From Stropharia rugosoannulata (lineage: Eukaryota > Basidiomycota > Agaricomycetes > Agaricales > Strophariaceae): 64,000 bases of DNA. Each line of letters starts with the position of its first letter. Within the stretch, counting starts at the first letter, position 1. Shown piece after piece: positions 13,863 to 24,490 of the stretch. A program made the position numbers and the translations under genes. Location of the stretch: positions 4,216,001 to 4,280,000 of the forward strand of contig JANCIK010000001.1 in NCBI GenBank assembly GCA_028532985.1, read 5' to 3'. The notes under the pieces were generated by a model, which was not told where the DNA came from, did not search any database, and worked only from the letters and a program-made list of their open reading frames with translations.

Positions 13863-14165
13863 GCGTTCAGTCGCTTGCATAGTGGCGTGTAAGGAGAGCA
13901 AGCTGCTCAATCAATTTATTATCTTGATAAATCCCTGATTCTGAGGTCCTGTAAATTTATTATTTATTGTGTCGATATTCCATATCTGCGTACTAGCGTC
14001 ATACGAATTGCCCTTGTCGAAACTTGGTCGGAGCGAGTCCGATTTCTGTGCCACAGAGCTGACCGGCAACTCGGGCCGATCATGAATATCTTCACACACT
14101 TTTCGCTTGCCTTTTGCACGAGTCGTTCTTGACTCATTCGCATACCACCATCTTCTTCCTTCTTT
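13863..14165. other. intergenic region, no gene seen
   Basis: This 303-bp spacer lies upstream of the MFS gene and probably carries its promoter and the BTB 3' UTR. No distinct motif was seen. Confidence 0.5.
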
Positions 14166-16088
14166 ATGGACGCCCAGGATGCTTACTCCAAAGACTACGA
14201 GCAACTGACTATTGTAGACGATCCTAATGCGGCACTACTTGATAATGAAATTGGCGATGATACACCAAAACCTTTGACCCCACAGGAAAAGCAAATCTCA
14301 AGTCTGCAGTTCTACTGTCTGTGCTGGTCCTTGTTCCTCATTGGTTGGAACGACGGGTCTACTGGTCCTTTACTGCCTCGTATACATGATGTTTACAATG
14401 TTCGATAGCTTGTCATCCTTGTGGGCTCTGCGATAACTCTTGTCCCCTAGGTTGGGTTTGAAACACTGTCCTGGATATTCGTGCTCTCATTTTCGGTGGG
14501 GACGCAACTATCTGTGCCCAACAGATGCTGAGAAAATGATAGGGATCTGTAGTTGGGGCACTCTTGAACATGCCACTGGGTGATAAATTCGGTATTGGAA
14601 AAGTGGGCTTATTTTCTCTCTTTGTCTTCGCTCGGCCGATGATTGGCGTTAATTCACAGATGCTGGTCTTCGCAGCCGGTCTCCAGGCATGCGGCTTTTC
14701 TGTTCAGGCAATAGGCCTTCCTTTCCCACTCTTTGTCATCTCCTTCGCAGCTTCGGGTATGGGCGTCTCAGTTCAGGCGAGTCATGGGATAAGGCGATGG
14801 ATATCAGACTGTTATAATTCATTACATGGGCAGGACGCACAAGCGAACGGCTTCATTGCCATGGTTCGCCACGAAGGCGAAAAGAAGATGAGCCTTTTGC
14901 ACTTTGCGTACGGTATGCCTTGCAGTCCTTGTCTACTATTCGAAGTTGAGGTCAAGTCTTTCCAGGCGTTGGGGCTCTCGTGTCTCCTCTCGTTGCAACG
15001 CAATTTGCCCAGACAAAGCATTGGTCACTGCATTACGGCGTGTCATTTATATTTGCCGTCATAAATGCAATCATACAGGCTTCCATCTTTAAATTCAAAG
15101 ATCAGGACGGTATGTATATTCAATTAGCCAAAGTAACTTAGTCTGACTGACGTTAACTTTGTGTGTGCTTTGCATCATGCAGAAAATCTGGAAAGGGCAG
15201 GAGAGGTCATACCCAAAAAGACACTGGAAGAGGAGAGTACTAGCAAATACTCTCGATTGCTTCGCCTGAAAAGTGTTCATCTTCTTACCCTCTTTCTGGT
15301 TGTCTACGTAGGCGTTGAAGTAACGATTGGGGGTACGCTTTCCCCCATATATAGTTGTATGACCGTTCTGACTTCAAATGCAAGGCTGGATAGTTACAAT
15401 CATGGTATTTGCGCGGGGAGGTGGCCCATCCGCTGGATACATCGCATCAGGATTTTTCGGCGGTCAGTAGAATAAAACGAAAATTTTATTGAACCCGTTG
15501 CTTATGGCTACTCCAGGCATGGCCGTAGGGCGTGTTGCTCTTATCAAGGTCAACAAACAGGCAAGTTATCACCGTGCACATCCTTTTGCTGGAGAATTAA
15601 AGTGGTATACTTAGATTGGAGAAATACGCGCAATCTATGTATATACGATCCTGTCAATTATGTGAGTCATGGCAGCCAAGAATCAATGAACCTGGTAGAT
15701 GCTCACACTTGGTTATGGGGCGCAGGCTCCAGTTAGTCGTGTGGCTCGTTCCATCTCTCATAGTCAACGCCGTCGCCGTCTCACTCATCGGGGTACTTTT
15801 TGGGCCCATGTACCCTATCGCCATAAGCCACACAGCACGCATCATCCCCAGAGAGCTCGTAACTGGTGCCATAGGATGGATCACAGCGAGTGCGGCTGGC
15901 GGCGCCGCCATGCTCCCATTTGTGACTGGGGTAGTGGCTGGGAGGCTGGGGGTGGGAAGTCTGCAACCATTGTGAGTTTTACACTTCTACTACCTCTCAT
16001 ATGGAAGAGCGGACTGCTGAGGCCACTTTACAGGATACTAGGCATGATGGTTGTAATGGGTGGTGTATGGGCATTGGTGCCGAAATAG
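14166..16088 (+). CDS. MFS transporter (fungal BSC6-like)
   Basis: Eleven exons (14166-14399, 14451-14495, 14543-14776, 14834-14912, 14966-15109, 15183-15332, 15385-15462, 15517-15560, 15615-15661, 15726-15971, 16034-16088) give 451 residues. Features are a 50-residue acidic N-terminus, then about eleven to twelve hydrophobic helices, NMPLGDKFGIGKVG at the helix 2/3 loop, ANGFIA after the fourth or fifth helix, FGPMYP in a C-terminal helix, and a short tail. The layout matches the fungal BSC6-type major facilitator group. It should be a polytopic plasma-membrane or vacuolar solute transporter; the substrate is unknown. Two introns, 14777-14833 and 15561-15614, start with GC (GCGAGT, GCAAGT) and end in AG. 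Both are needed to keep the frame and the family motifs. Confidence 0.88.
14777..14833 (+). other. GC-AG intron in the MFS gene
   Basis: The boundary is CAG|GCGAGT ... GGGCAG|GACGCA. Removing this 57-nt block joins ..GVSVQ to DAQANGFIA, the conserved order in this transporter group. Confidence 0.75.
15561..15614 (+). other. second GC-AG intron in the MFS gene
   Basis: The boundary is AACAAACAG|GCAAGT ... ACTTAG|ATTGG. Removing these 54 nt joins VNKQ to IGEIRAI in frame. GCAAGT is the usual donor form for GC introns. Confidence 0.75.
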
Positions 16089-16449
16089 ATTGGAGGCGAA
16101 ATCATGGCAAGATGTGTAAATGTACAAACACAACTGTATGCAAATAGAGGGTCAGCTATGAAAAATAAATGAGAACATTGTACAGCTAGAATGATGTGAG
16201 GGGGAATGAATGCAGATCAGAAACTGCTAGCAAAGCCTCGTCCAAGTCTCTTTCATAACGTTCAGTGGAGTGAATTCCCGGCTTCTCGGCAATAGCCGTG
16301 CCGGGCCTGCCGCAATAATAAATATTCAACAACTTCAACAGTGGCCAAACTGGTTCCCAACCTTAATTCACCGATACTTGGATTCCAATCACCCGAAGCA
16401 TTAATGTGACCCAAGCACACCACATCTCCAACTCACATCCCCTAAAATA
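16089..16449. other. intergenic region, no gene seen
   Basis: This region of about 360 bp lies between the MFS gene and the first F-box-like copy. It contains the MFS 3' UTR and a former promoter of the pseudogene. Confidence 0.5.
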
Positions 16450-17111
16450 ATGGCCCTCCTTCCGCCCGAGCTTGTCGACCTCATCTTGAATCAGCCGGTG
16501 CTAACAGACCGCAAGTACTGGTATCCCGTCACTTCCGCGTCTTGACTCTTAGAAATCAGTTTAAGAAGTGCAAGATTTACGTATCTAGCGCTTTTCAAAT
16601 TGATCAATTAGCTCGGATTGTTGCGCTCGAGCACATCATCACATCGCCACTATGGTCACCCGTAGACGATGTTTCTCGACATATACAAAGGCTGGAAGTC
16701 CACTTTGAACTGTATGAAGACGTAGAGAATGTCAGATTCTCACTGGTATCGATCTTCAACGCATTGTTTCGCAACCTATCACTGCCAAACTGCTCCCTGC
16801 TGCTTATTGGTAAAAATAAATGCGACTTTTCACGCATCACATCCCATGTTCCGGATGTAGTGGAAGCGTTACAAGGGGTCTGTGTACGTCCAAATCTCTC
16901 CCACCTCTCCATAGTTGGCATGGATAACATTCCGTCGTCTTTTTGCTCATCACCATATTTCTCGGAATTATCTTTGTCGGATATGTTATTCTGCTCTGAG
17001 CCGCTCGGGAATGGGTCCCCACACAAGCCTACCCCAAGCTTATCAAACGGTTTAGGTCTAATTCCACTCTGTAAGTCCTCAATTGTAGCAGCCAAGTTGG
17101 GAGAGGTCTAA
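16450..17111 (+). pseudogene. F-box-like gene, copy 1 of 3, broken
   Basis: It begins like its two neighbours, with an ATG at 16450 and the F-box-like start LLPPELVDLIL. Compared with copy 3 it lacks about 13 bp between codons for ILNQ and the motif VSRHFRV. The start frame therefore ends at a TGA soon after, around 16543-16545. The body continues in another frame from 16542 (NQFKKCKIYVSS onward), with the same order of motifs as copies 2 and 3: ITSPLW, RPNLSHLSI, and IPSSFCSSPY. That frame also ends early at 17111, where the siblings read on into their LTYD region, and the second exon of the family is absent. One frameshift plus 3' truncation make it a pseudogene. It could still yield a short internal product, but I see no reason to expect one. 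Confidence 0.8.
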
Positions 17112-17407
17112 GGTCATTAAAATAGTTCAGTTTGTACAGTACTACAGCTCGCTGTCAGTCGTCACCGAATATAATAATGTATGCTGTATACCACTTGAGA
17201 TGTTAGTTATCCAAAGTGATATTCGTGTTTATTAGAAGTATACTCAACTAGGAGCACAGAATTTATATTTCGGCCATTGGTCTATTTATAGAAATTGAAC
17301 GTGATGCATTTGTGGCATGGGAAATTGGGATGTTCAATTGATTTACTCCATAACATGTTATTCCCACCATTCCTTCAGACCAGCTACACAAGTCATTCAG
17401 GATAATT

Positions 17408-18836
17408 ATGCCCTTTCTTCCGCCTGAGCTCGTTGAACTCATCGTAAACGAATTATCAGCGTTCGATAGTCGCACTTTTTCGACAATAGCACTAGCATCC
17501 CATCATTTCCGCATCTTGGCCCTTAGGAATCGGTTCAAAAAGTGCACCATCTATGTCTCTAGTGCTGGTCGAGTTGACCAATTAGCTCGGGTAATCGCGC
17601 TCAAACAACTGGCAAGGATAGTCACGCTTGAACAGATCATCACATCACCACTGTGGCGGGACCAAGAACGTGTTTCTCAGCATATTCAGAATCTGAAAGT
17701 CGAATTCGAGCTGTGTGAAGATGCAAAGACTGTCAGACACTCGCTGGTATTGATCTTCAATGCAGTATTTTGCAATCCAGAACTACCAAACTGTTCCTTA
17801 CAGATTAATGGGCGAAAATGTGATTTTTTGCAAATAACATCGCAGCTTCCTGATATAATTAAAGCGTTACACGGGGCCTGTGTACGCTCAAACCTCTCCT
17901 ACCTCTCCATATATGGCATAGAAAACATACCACCGTTTATATGCTCATCGCCATACATCGCGGAACTATCTTTGAAGTTAACGTCATTCACCCCTGTATC
18001 GCTGGAGGATGATGTGGCCCTATGCAAACTTCCACCAGGCGCGGAGTCAAATGCTCTTGTTCCGCTCTGCAATCTCCAATCATTAACATATGACAGCAAA
18101 GCCGGACTCATCGAGACCTTTTTTGCACAACATCCACTCCACCGCCTGGCAAATCTTACTTTAAACTGTTCATATTATGGGCGCGACAAGCTATTTGTAG
18201 ACTTCAACCGCTTTAGTGATGCTCTTACAACATTATCCATTGATTTAGGCAATGGTACGGCTGAAATATTCACACTCTATCATACATTACTCATGCAATC
18301 TGAAAGTGTATCCAGAAACGCACTTTCAGACAGGTGCCCTCAAATACAATCTTTTTTCAAAGCTTTCATTGCTCACTATTCGTGCGACCAAACTGTGTGG
18401 TGTACACCTTTCTGAGAGTCCTACCTTGTTTAGTTGCATAATTCCTCTTCTCCCACCTCATCCTAATCGTCAGCTAAGCATCAACTTGATATTAAAGGCA
18501 GTAATCTACTCCGAATATGGGTATGCCAATAGCAATCAAGAGGCACTGCTCAAATGCTTTCCAACCCTTGGTGAGAGAGAGGTCGTGCGTTACTGGGAAG
18601 GTATCCAGCTTCTACACACGGATATTGCGCATACTGGACCGGCTCTTAACGTATCCTTTAATTTCTTAATTACTCCATGGGGCCCCTCACGTTTTACCCA
18701 CTCCCGGCTGAATGATCAAGATTTTGCTTATCTGATATCGTTATTTGACCGGCTGCGTAACACTAAAGGTGTTTCTCTGACACTAGTAGGTGTTGAAGTT
18801 GTTTCAAACCACGTCATCTTGCATCTGACCTTATAA
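17408..18836 (+). CDS. F-box-like protein, copy 2 of the tandem family
   Basis: Two exons (17408-18254 and 18307-18836) join in phase to 458 residues. The N-terminus FLPPELVELIV is an F-box-like start. It is followed by a long region with regularly spaced Leu-rich segments such as YLSIYGIENIPP and LSLKL, as in basidiomycete F-box/LRR-like proteins that may recruit targets to SCF ubiquitin ligases. The second exon carries GYANSNQEALLKCFP and a conserved LFDRLRNTKGVSL block also found in copy 3. Copy 2 has a small internal duplication, ARVIALKQLARIVTLEQI, where copy 3 has only one such unit. Both splice sites are canonical (GTACGG, GAAAG). Function within the family is not established. It is the middle member of a head-to-tail array. 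Confidence 0.8.
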
Positions 18837-19088
18837 GCTCACCCTCAGAAGTAAAACAGAACATGGGAATTAAGACAACTTGTCGTAGGCATATAGCTGC
18901 GGAAAGTATGGGCGGATGCGGAGAAGCGGCATCGATGAGAGACGTTATGATAGTGATTATCGTGGCTGCTGGTCTATTTATAGCAAGTTCTTAGTATCTG
19001 ATTGTGATTATTATGCAATCATTATGCTGCGCAGACATTGCCCAAAGCAATCGGAACTCAGTCACTCTCAACAAAATTCTGAAGCACC

Positions 19089-19949
19089 ATGCCGCCCTTC
19101 CTTCCGCCTGAGCTTCTTGAAGCGATCGTGAACGAGTCAGGAGCAGCCCAGTACAATCTTTCAAAAATAATGCTGGTATCCCGTTATTTCCGCGTGTCGG
19201 CCCTTAGGCACCAGTTCAAGAAGTGCATTATTCGTGTGTCTACAACTCGTCAACTAACTCGAATACAGGCTCTCAGGAAGATCATCACATCGCCACTTTG
19301 GCCCGCAGAAGAAAGTGTTCCTCGGCATATACAGACGCTGGAGGTTGAATTGAAGGCATACGAAGAAGCAAAGAATGTCAGACACTCACTGGTATCAATA
19401 TTTAATGCACTATTTCGCAATCCAGCACTGCTAGACTGTTCCATAGAGATCAGTGGCAATAGTGGATATAATTTTTCGCTATTGGAATCCGACCTTCCTG
19501 ATGTAGTTGAGGCGTTATACATGGCATGCGTACGTCCAAATCTCTCCTACCTCTCCATCTCCGGCATAAAGAACATACCACCATCTTTTTGTTCATCATT
19601 GTATATCTCGGAACTTTCTTTGTTAAATTCTGCATCATTCTGTTCTGCGCCGCTTGAGGATGCGTCCCCATCCCCAGGCTCATCGGACGGTCGTTTCCCA
19701 CTCTCCAATCTCCGTTCACTGACATACGACTGCGAAGACGGACTCATGGAGACGATTATTACAAAGAATAGGCAACTTCCATACTTGGCAAGCCTCACAT
19801 ACATCTGCCCACCCATCAGGCAGAAAAAATTGTATGCAGATTTTCATCAATTCGGTGGTCCTGCTCTTACAACGCTAACCATCAATCTGTTCAATGGTAT
19901 GGTTAAAACAGTCTTTGTGCTTCAAATAACCACTTATGCAATTTTGAAG
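19089..19949 (+). CDS. F-box-like protein, copy 3, exon 1 and intron (gene continues to 20506)
   Basis: The first exon, 19089-19896, encodes about 269 residues: FLPPELLEAIV start, VSRYFRV, FKKCIIRVS, ITSPLWP, RPNLSYLSI, IPPSFCSS and LRSLTYDCEDG. These motifs align one by one with copies 1 and 2. The intron at 19897-19949 starts GTATGG and sits at the same codon position (Asn, phase 1) as in copy 2. The whole gene is 19089-20506, 454 residues; exon 2 is listed separately. It is the last and apparently intact member of the tandem family. Confidence 0.8.
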
Positions 19950-20506
19950 TATGCATAGGGAACTACGTTGAAACTGACACCCTTCAATATGATCTACTTC
20001 CTCAACTTTCATCACTCACTATTCATGCGAGGAAGCAGTGGGGTACAAATCACTCGGACACTCCCAGCTTGTTTTCTTGCATAACTCGCTTTCTCCCACC
20101 TCATCCGACTAATCGGAAGTTAGAAATCAACTTGAACATAACGGGAGCCATTCGCTGTGAACATGGGTATGCCTACAGCTCTAATCAAGCATTGTTGAAA
20201 TGCTTTCAAACCATTGGCGAGATGGAGCTTGTGCGTTATTGGAAAAACTTCTACTTCGCATCAACGGATATGGGAAGCACTGGATCATCTCTCAACGTTC
20301 GCCTACGTCTCTTAATGATGGCTGTTTCCTATTCAGCGCGGAATCCTACTGTATATTTCACGTCGTTATTTGACGGGTTGCGCAACACGAAGGGTGTTTC
20401 TCTTCAGATAGCAGTAAGTGTCCAGATAATCGCAGACTACATCATCTTACCTTCACCTGCAGACGTTGTGAGAACTAACTTGCAGAAAGCGTCACTTGGG
20501 GAGTAA
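19950..20506 (+). CDS. F-box-like protein, copy 3, exon 2
   Basis: This exon continues the gene that starts at 19089 and closes it at TAA 20504-20506. It contains RFLPPHP, GYAYSSNQALLKCF and the LFDGLRNTKGVSL block shared with copy 2. The C-terminal tail is about ten residues longer than that of copy 2. The frame is open throughout. Confidence 0.8.
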
Positions 20507-20861
20507 TAGTTTGATGTGATTGCTCAGAAACAACGGCTAGGACCATCGAGTAATGATACGGAGGCGAATATTATGGCCCAAGGGCGACCTATTTAGCTTG
20601 GATTTAGCTTTACGGCCATGTGAGTAAGAAAGCGTCGACACACATGTCTTCGACTATGGTAAAGCAACAGGCAAACATTCGCAAGCTTGCCAAAAAATTG
20701 AAGAGATGGAGAAGCAAGTTAGTGCCCGTTTGTGACATTAAGCGCGGTTTTAAACACAAGAGAGAATCCCCCTCTATTACAGGCCCCAGGCCCGCACACA
20801 GGGATACAAAGAGACAGCAGCCGATAATAGAAGTAAATAAGGTTGGTCCCACATGGTACCC
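20507..20861. other. intergenic region, no gene seen
   Basis: This 355-bp convergent spacer includes a short basic frame at 20620-20865 (+) that runs into the 3' end of the next gene and has no recognisable domain. It probably holds the 3' UTRs. Confidence 0.45.
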
Positions 20862-21668
20862 TTAGCTCTGAGGCCTATTGTCGGGCTGTGGTGGATGTAT
20901 GTAGTGTCCCCGGCTCTCATTTGTCCCTTGACTTCTGCGCAATTGGTCTGGTTCACGACCATCCGAACGACTTGGCCTATGGTCAGGCAGCGGGAACCCT
21001 TGTTGTCGCTGTGGCTGGACATATTGTTGCTCCCTGGGCATGCGGGGAACGTCTTCTGTACCCTGCAGGGTAGACCCACTCATGATTGACGTCCCGCGTT
21101 GGTGAGAGGAATGCTGTTGTGGGTCCTGCGGGTACTGGTACGCGTCTCGGGTAGCCTGCCCAGGTGGATATGGATGAGCTGGGTACTGTTCACCGTACGG
21201 AGGTCTAGATTGTGCATCAATGCGCGGATCTGCATGTTTTCGTGTAAGAATTTAGACACATCATGCACCCGAGGTTACTCACCGCCGTGCTGGGGAGGTG
21301 CCCTGCCCCCATTCGCAGTCATGGGCGCAGTGGGCCGATAATCTGCGCTATAAGGAGAATGCCTGTCTCGCCCCTGCCTCAATATCTCCTCCTCCGCCAC
21401 TTGCTGTGCGTACAGTTCGTCTGCTTCCATTTCTTTCGCGCGTTTTCGTGATCCTGGTAAAGGGACTACAAAGGTTTGAGGTAAGCAGGGTGTTGGACGA
21501 AGTAGTCATGGAAGAACTGACGCCATAAACAGGCTCTACCGCAAACAGCTGAGAAAACATCACAACAAATTCAGTAACTTCATTTGTCAAGGAAGTATAC
21601 ATCGACAACTCACCGAAACAAGCGCAGCAAAGGAAACAGCAGCTACAGCACTCTGCAGCTTCAGCCAT
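20862..21668 (-). CDS. small protein with Cys-rich N-terminus and disordered Pro/Gln-rich tail
   Basis: Exons 21614-21668, 21283-21453 and 20862-21229 give 197 residues. A 9-nt extra exon at 21540-21548 would also keep the frame and add three residues. The ATG at 21668 opens MAEAAECCSCCFLCCACF, a dense Cys cluster in a hydrophobic stretch. It looks suited to S-acylation at a membrane or to metal binding, and recalls CYSTM-type modules, though here it is N-terminal. Next comes a charged helix (RKRAKEMEADELYAQQ). The remainder is a long low-complexity tail rich in Pro, Gln, Tyr and Arg. Splice sites are canonical (GTGAGT twice). I do not recognise the protein and no function is claimed; peripheral membrane association is an inference. 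Confidence 0.6.
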
Positions 21669-22577
21669 TCTGTCCAAATATTAAGCTTGATGATTGCGTC
21701 GTTTCGGTCGATTACAACTCCTTGTGACTGCGAAAGGCTACAGGTGCTCGCTGGCTGATGGCGTCCTGCGGCAAAGTGTGTGTTGGACGGAAAAGCGGTC
21801 CATTCTACATGTTAAACTAACATGGTGCACAGCCTCGAGACTCTTTGACAAACGAAGGAGTCCGTTCATCTCGTGTTCTTGTAGTATTGTTGTTCTATCA
21901 GAATCAGGAGTCATGGAAACTGCAGACAATATAACCTGATTTTCGACGGGTATGATTAACCGCGGGTAGATGAGAGAAGGAACTTGCAAGGATACACAAG
22001 GTATAAAAGTAAGCAGAGACACGGGCTATGTTCACTGCTAAGTAACGTCAGACGTCCTCAATGTCTGCGGCGGTGAGTGGACACGACCTGGCTGCGAAGC
22101 TACAAGCTGGTTATGTAAGCATGGAAAAGCTTGGCCCATAAATCCAATTGGGCCGCTGACAGCGGACTACATGATGGATACATACCTCAACATAGTCTTT
22201 GGACAGATGAAGTTCATTGGATTTCCAACATGTTTTGTGGATTTTAGAAAGGGATATTTATAAATAGAAAGAGCGTATGAAAGGCATGTAAAGACAAGAT
22301 GTGGGACATGCAGACAATGATGATTTTTAGAATATGTTATCAAAAAACTACTTATTCGCGAGGCATATAGTCAGTCGTTTCGGCATGCCAAGAGTCCACG
22401 AAGACGACGTGATAGCAGTCAGTGAGGCGTTGCCCTCAAACAAGCCTGACCTTTTGGTCCTGGACCATAGTGGGAACGGTGGTATACATGTTCTGCGACG
22501 AATCAGCATAGTAAGTACCACCTCATAAGCCATAGAGAAAACGCAGCCAGCAAGTACCCGTCATCCGCCCTGCGCGT
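21669..22577. other. intergenic region, no gene seen
   Basis: This 0.9-kb region contains the promoter of the Cys-rich gene (left) and the 3' UTR of the phosphatase-like gene (right). Frames such as 21694-21939 and 22334-22528 are short and have no splice partners. Confidence 0.5.
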
Positions 22578-24490
22578 TCACATAATCCACAGGGGACGTT
22601 CAGGATAATATTCCTCCGCAACAAACGTATGCTCGTCATAGGGATTGGTCGCCCCGCGGGGATGATATTGGTCCTCGATGTGTGTGCTCCGCGCAGGGAA
22701 CGGCTTGACAGAGCCATAGCATGGATATGCAACCTTGACCTCACTCACCTCCTGACCCTTGAGCATGAGGCGGCGCTTTTCCGCACGGCGCATGCGGACG
22801 TACTGCACCACGGTGAAGAGCAGGCCGCTGAGGCCGAGGCAGGCCATGATGTACACAAAGAGGCTGTCGGGAGTGGCCTTGAAGCCGAGAACATCGACGG
22901 ACGGGGAGACACCGCAAACTTGGGTCCACTGCTTGTTGCTCGTGATGGCGGCGTTCTGTGAATAGTTGAGCTTTGAATAATGTAAGGTTAGGCGGGTGTC
23001 ATACCTCAGCGCGGTAGATGAATTCAGTCAAGGGGATGTCGGCATGGTGTCCGAAAACGTGGATATCCTCGAATTCGCCAGCGGTACCGTTCCTGATCCT
23101 GAAGCGAAGGAAGTCACGGATATCGGGGGCAGAGCCGCGGCGGAGCTCAATGGCAAGGGCAGAGGCGTAGTCAGCTGGGGAAAATGAGTTCAATAAACAT
23201 CGCCGAAAAAGAGAAAAAAAAAAAAAAAAAAAAAAAAAGAGCTTACGGATTCCAGCGAGTTCAGGCTTCTCCTTAGTGACACCGGTTTGGCTGAGCAGGG
23301 AAATGAAAGCTTGGTAGGTAGTCTCGACGAGCATGAACTGGAGGGGGTCTCCGTTGAAAGCAATGCGCTCGAGGGAGCTCAAGATGGTGTGAAGCATGGT
23401 GCGGCCGGCGACTACAGAGAAAGTAATGTCAGAGTGTGATAAGAGTGCATTTCATTGAGGTATCTCACTGTTTGCAATTCCGTTAATGTCCTCATCAGAA
23501 GAGAAGATTCCACGCTCATGGTAATTAGCCCAGTGACGCGCCTGTTCGATGAAGGTGGGTGGGAGACGGTAGGCATAGGTCTTGTTGTGGACGAGCTCAG
23601 AGTTAATGTAGTCGTAGATCTGAAGAGTATACAGTTAAGCAGAAATTGAGCAATGTGAATGGTCAACTTACGTTCCACTGATTCACCACGCATACACAGG
23701 ATTGTACTTAGTAAATGGCGAATAAATCCTAGCACAAGATGACTTACAGCGTTTTCCAGAGTGGTGGGACGGCCAAAGACGAAGTCACGGACAGCGGAGA
23801 AGAAAGGTGCAGCCTCCTTAGCCTTCTCCTTAAAGTCGCTCGAAGAATAGAAGTCCTTGATGTGTTTCTCAAAGTTCTATGGAATGGAGTCTTAGTACGA
23901 TGATAGAGCTTTAGCTTCATTCTTATACTGACAGGACAGTCAGTCCAGCTTTCAAGGGAGCGATCATTGCCAGGTTCGACGGTTTCAACTATTTGTTGTC
24001 AGTTCTGGACATCCTGCACCACGTTAGGTCATTCGTTATGGACATACCAGGCACGTATTGGTATCCGCCGAGGGGAGCGACAACGGTCGTGTCATTGGCG
24101 AGTATGATCTTGTTGTTCAGGTTGGGCGGGAAGAGCCCTTGGAGGAGAGCGATAGCCGAGTCGAAAACGACGGTGCCCTCGACACCAGCCTTGACGCGGA
24201 CCTTCACCTCGTTGTTGTCCACGAGGTCTGAACGGATACCCTCGATGTACGAAGGGGACTTGCTGTCGAAGTATGTGGACCGAATGACAGTCCCGAGACG
24301 GTTGGATTCGACCTTGGTGAGGCATATTTTAGACAAAGGTACTTCAACAGTTAGTAGTGTAGTTACTTACCTCACCGAGAGCGGTGGTCTCGGTTTCAGA
24401 GCCCGCATATGTGTAGGGGTCCTGGTAGTAGTTGTATCTGTCGCCATTTCGGGCGAGGATGATGACACCGAGAACTTTTGAAAGCAACAT
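22578..24490 (-). CDS. histidine-acid-phosphatase-fold protein with C-terminal membrane anchor, altered active site
   Basis: Nine exons (24371-24490, 24048-24312, 23933-23988, 23748-23876, 23672-23677, 23469-23619, 23247-23411, 23005-23174, 22578-22955) give 479 residues. The N-terminus has ILARNGDRYNYYQDPYTY. This matches the branch-2 histidine phosphatase entry motif RHGxR, except that the catalytic His is Asn. Further support is the order LGxxxRSTYFD, NDTTVVAPLGGYQY and WNIYDYIN, and the late FGHHADIPL segment, where the usual His-Asp proton donor is not obvious. A hydrophobic helix at about 385-407 and a 70-residue polar tail suggest membrane anchoring. The residues Trp-Asn come from a 6-nt exon. 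Such proteins are usually labelled phosphoglycerate-mutase-like in fungi. Catalysis is doubtful, and the change may be a trait of the whole subfamily. Confidence 0.8.
23214..23238. repeat. poly(A/T) tract of 25 bases inside an intron
   Basis: Twenty-five A in a row on +, i.e. a T tract in the transcript sense, lie within the intron between 23175 and 23246 of the phosphatase-like gene. It could serve as the pyrimidine stretch upstream of the acceptor. Its length is prone to sequencing error. Confidence 0.9.
23672..23677 (-). other. 6-nt micro-exon (Trp-Asn) of the phosphatase-like gene
   Basis: On the minus strand the context is AATCAG|TGGAAC|GTAAGT. The exon adds Trp-Asn between ENA and IYDYIN, and both flanking introns have good GTAAGT donors. 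Leaving it out keeps the frame, so support comes from the paired splice signals and from my recollection that related proteins have WN before the FDY/YDY motif. Confidence 0.65.

Noticed and set aside
20620..20865. 81-codon basic frame on +
   Set aside because: It runs into the 3' end of the minus-strand gene at 20862 and has no recognised domain.
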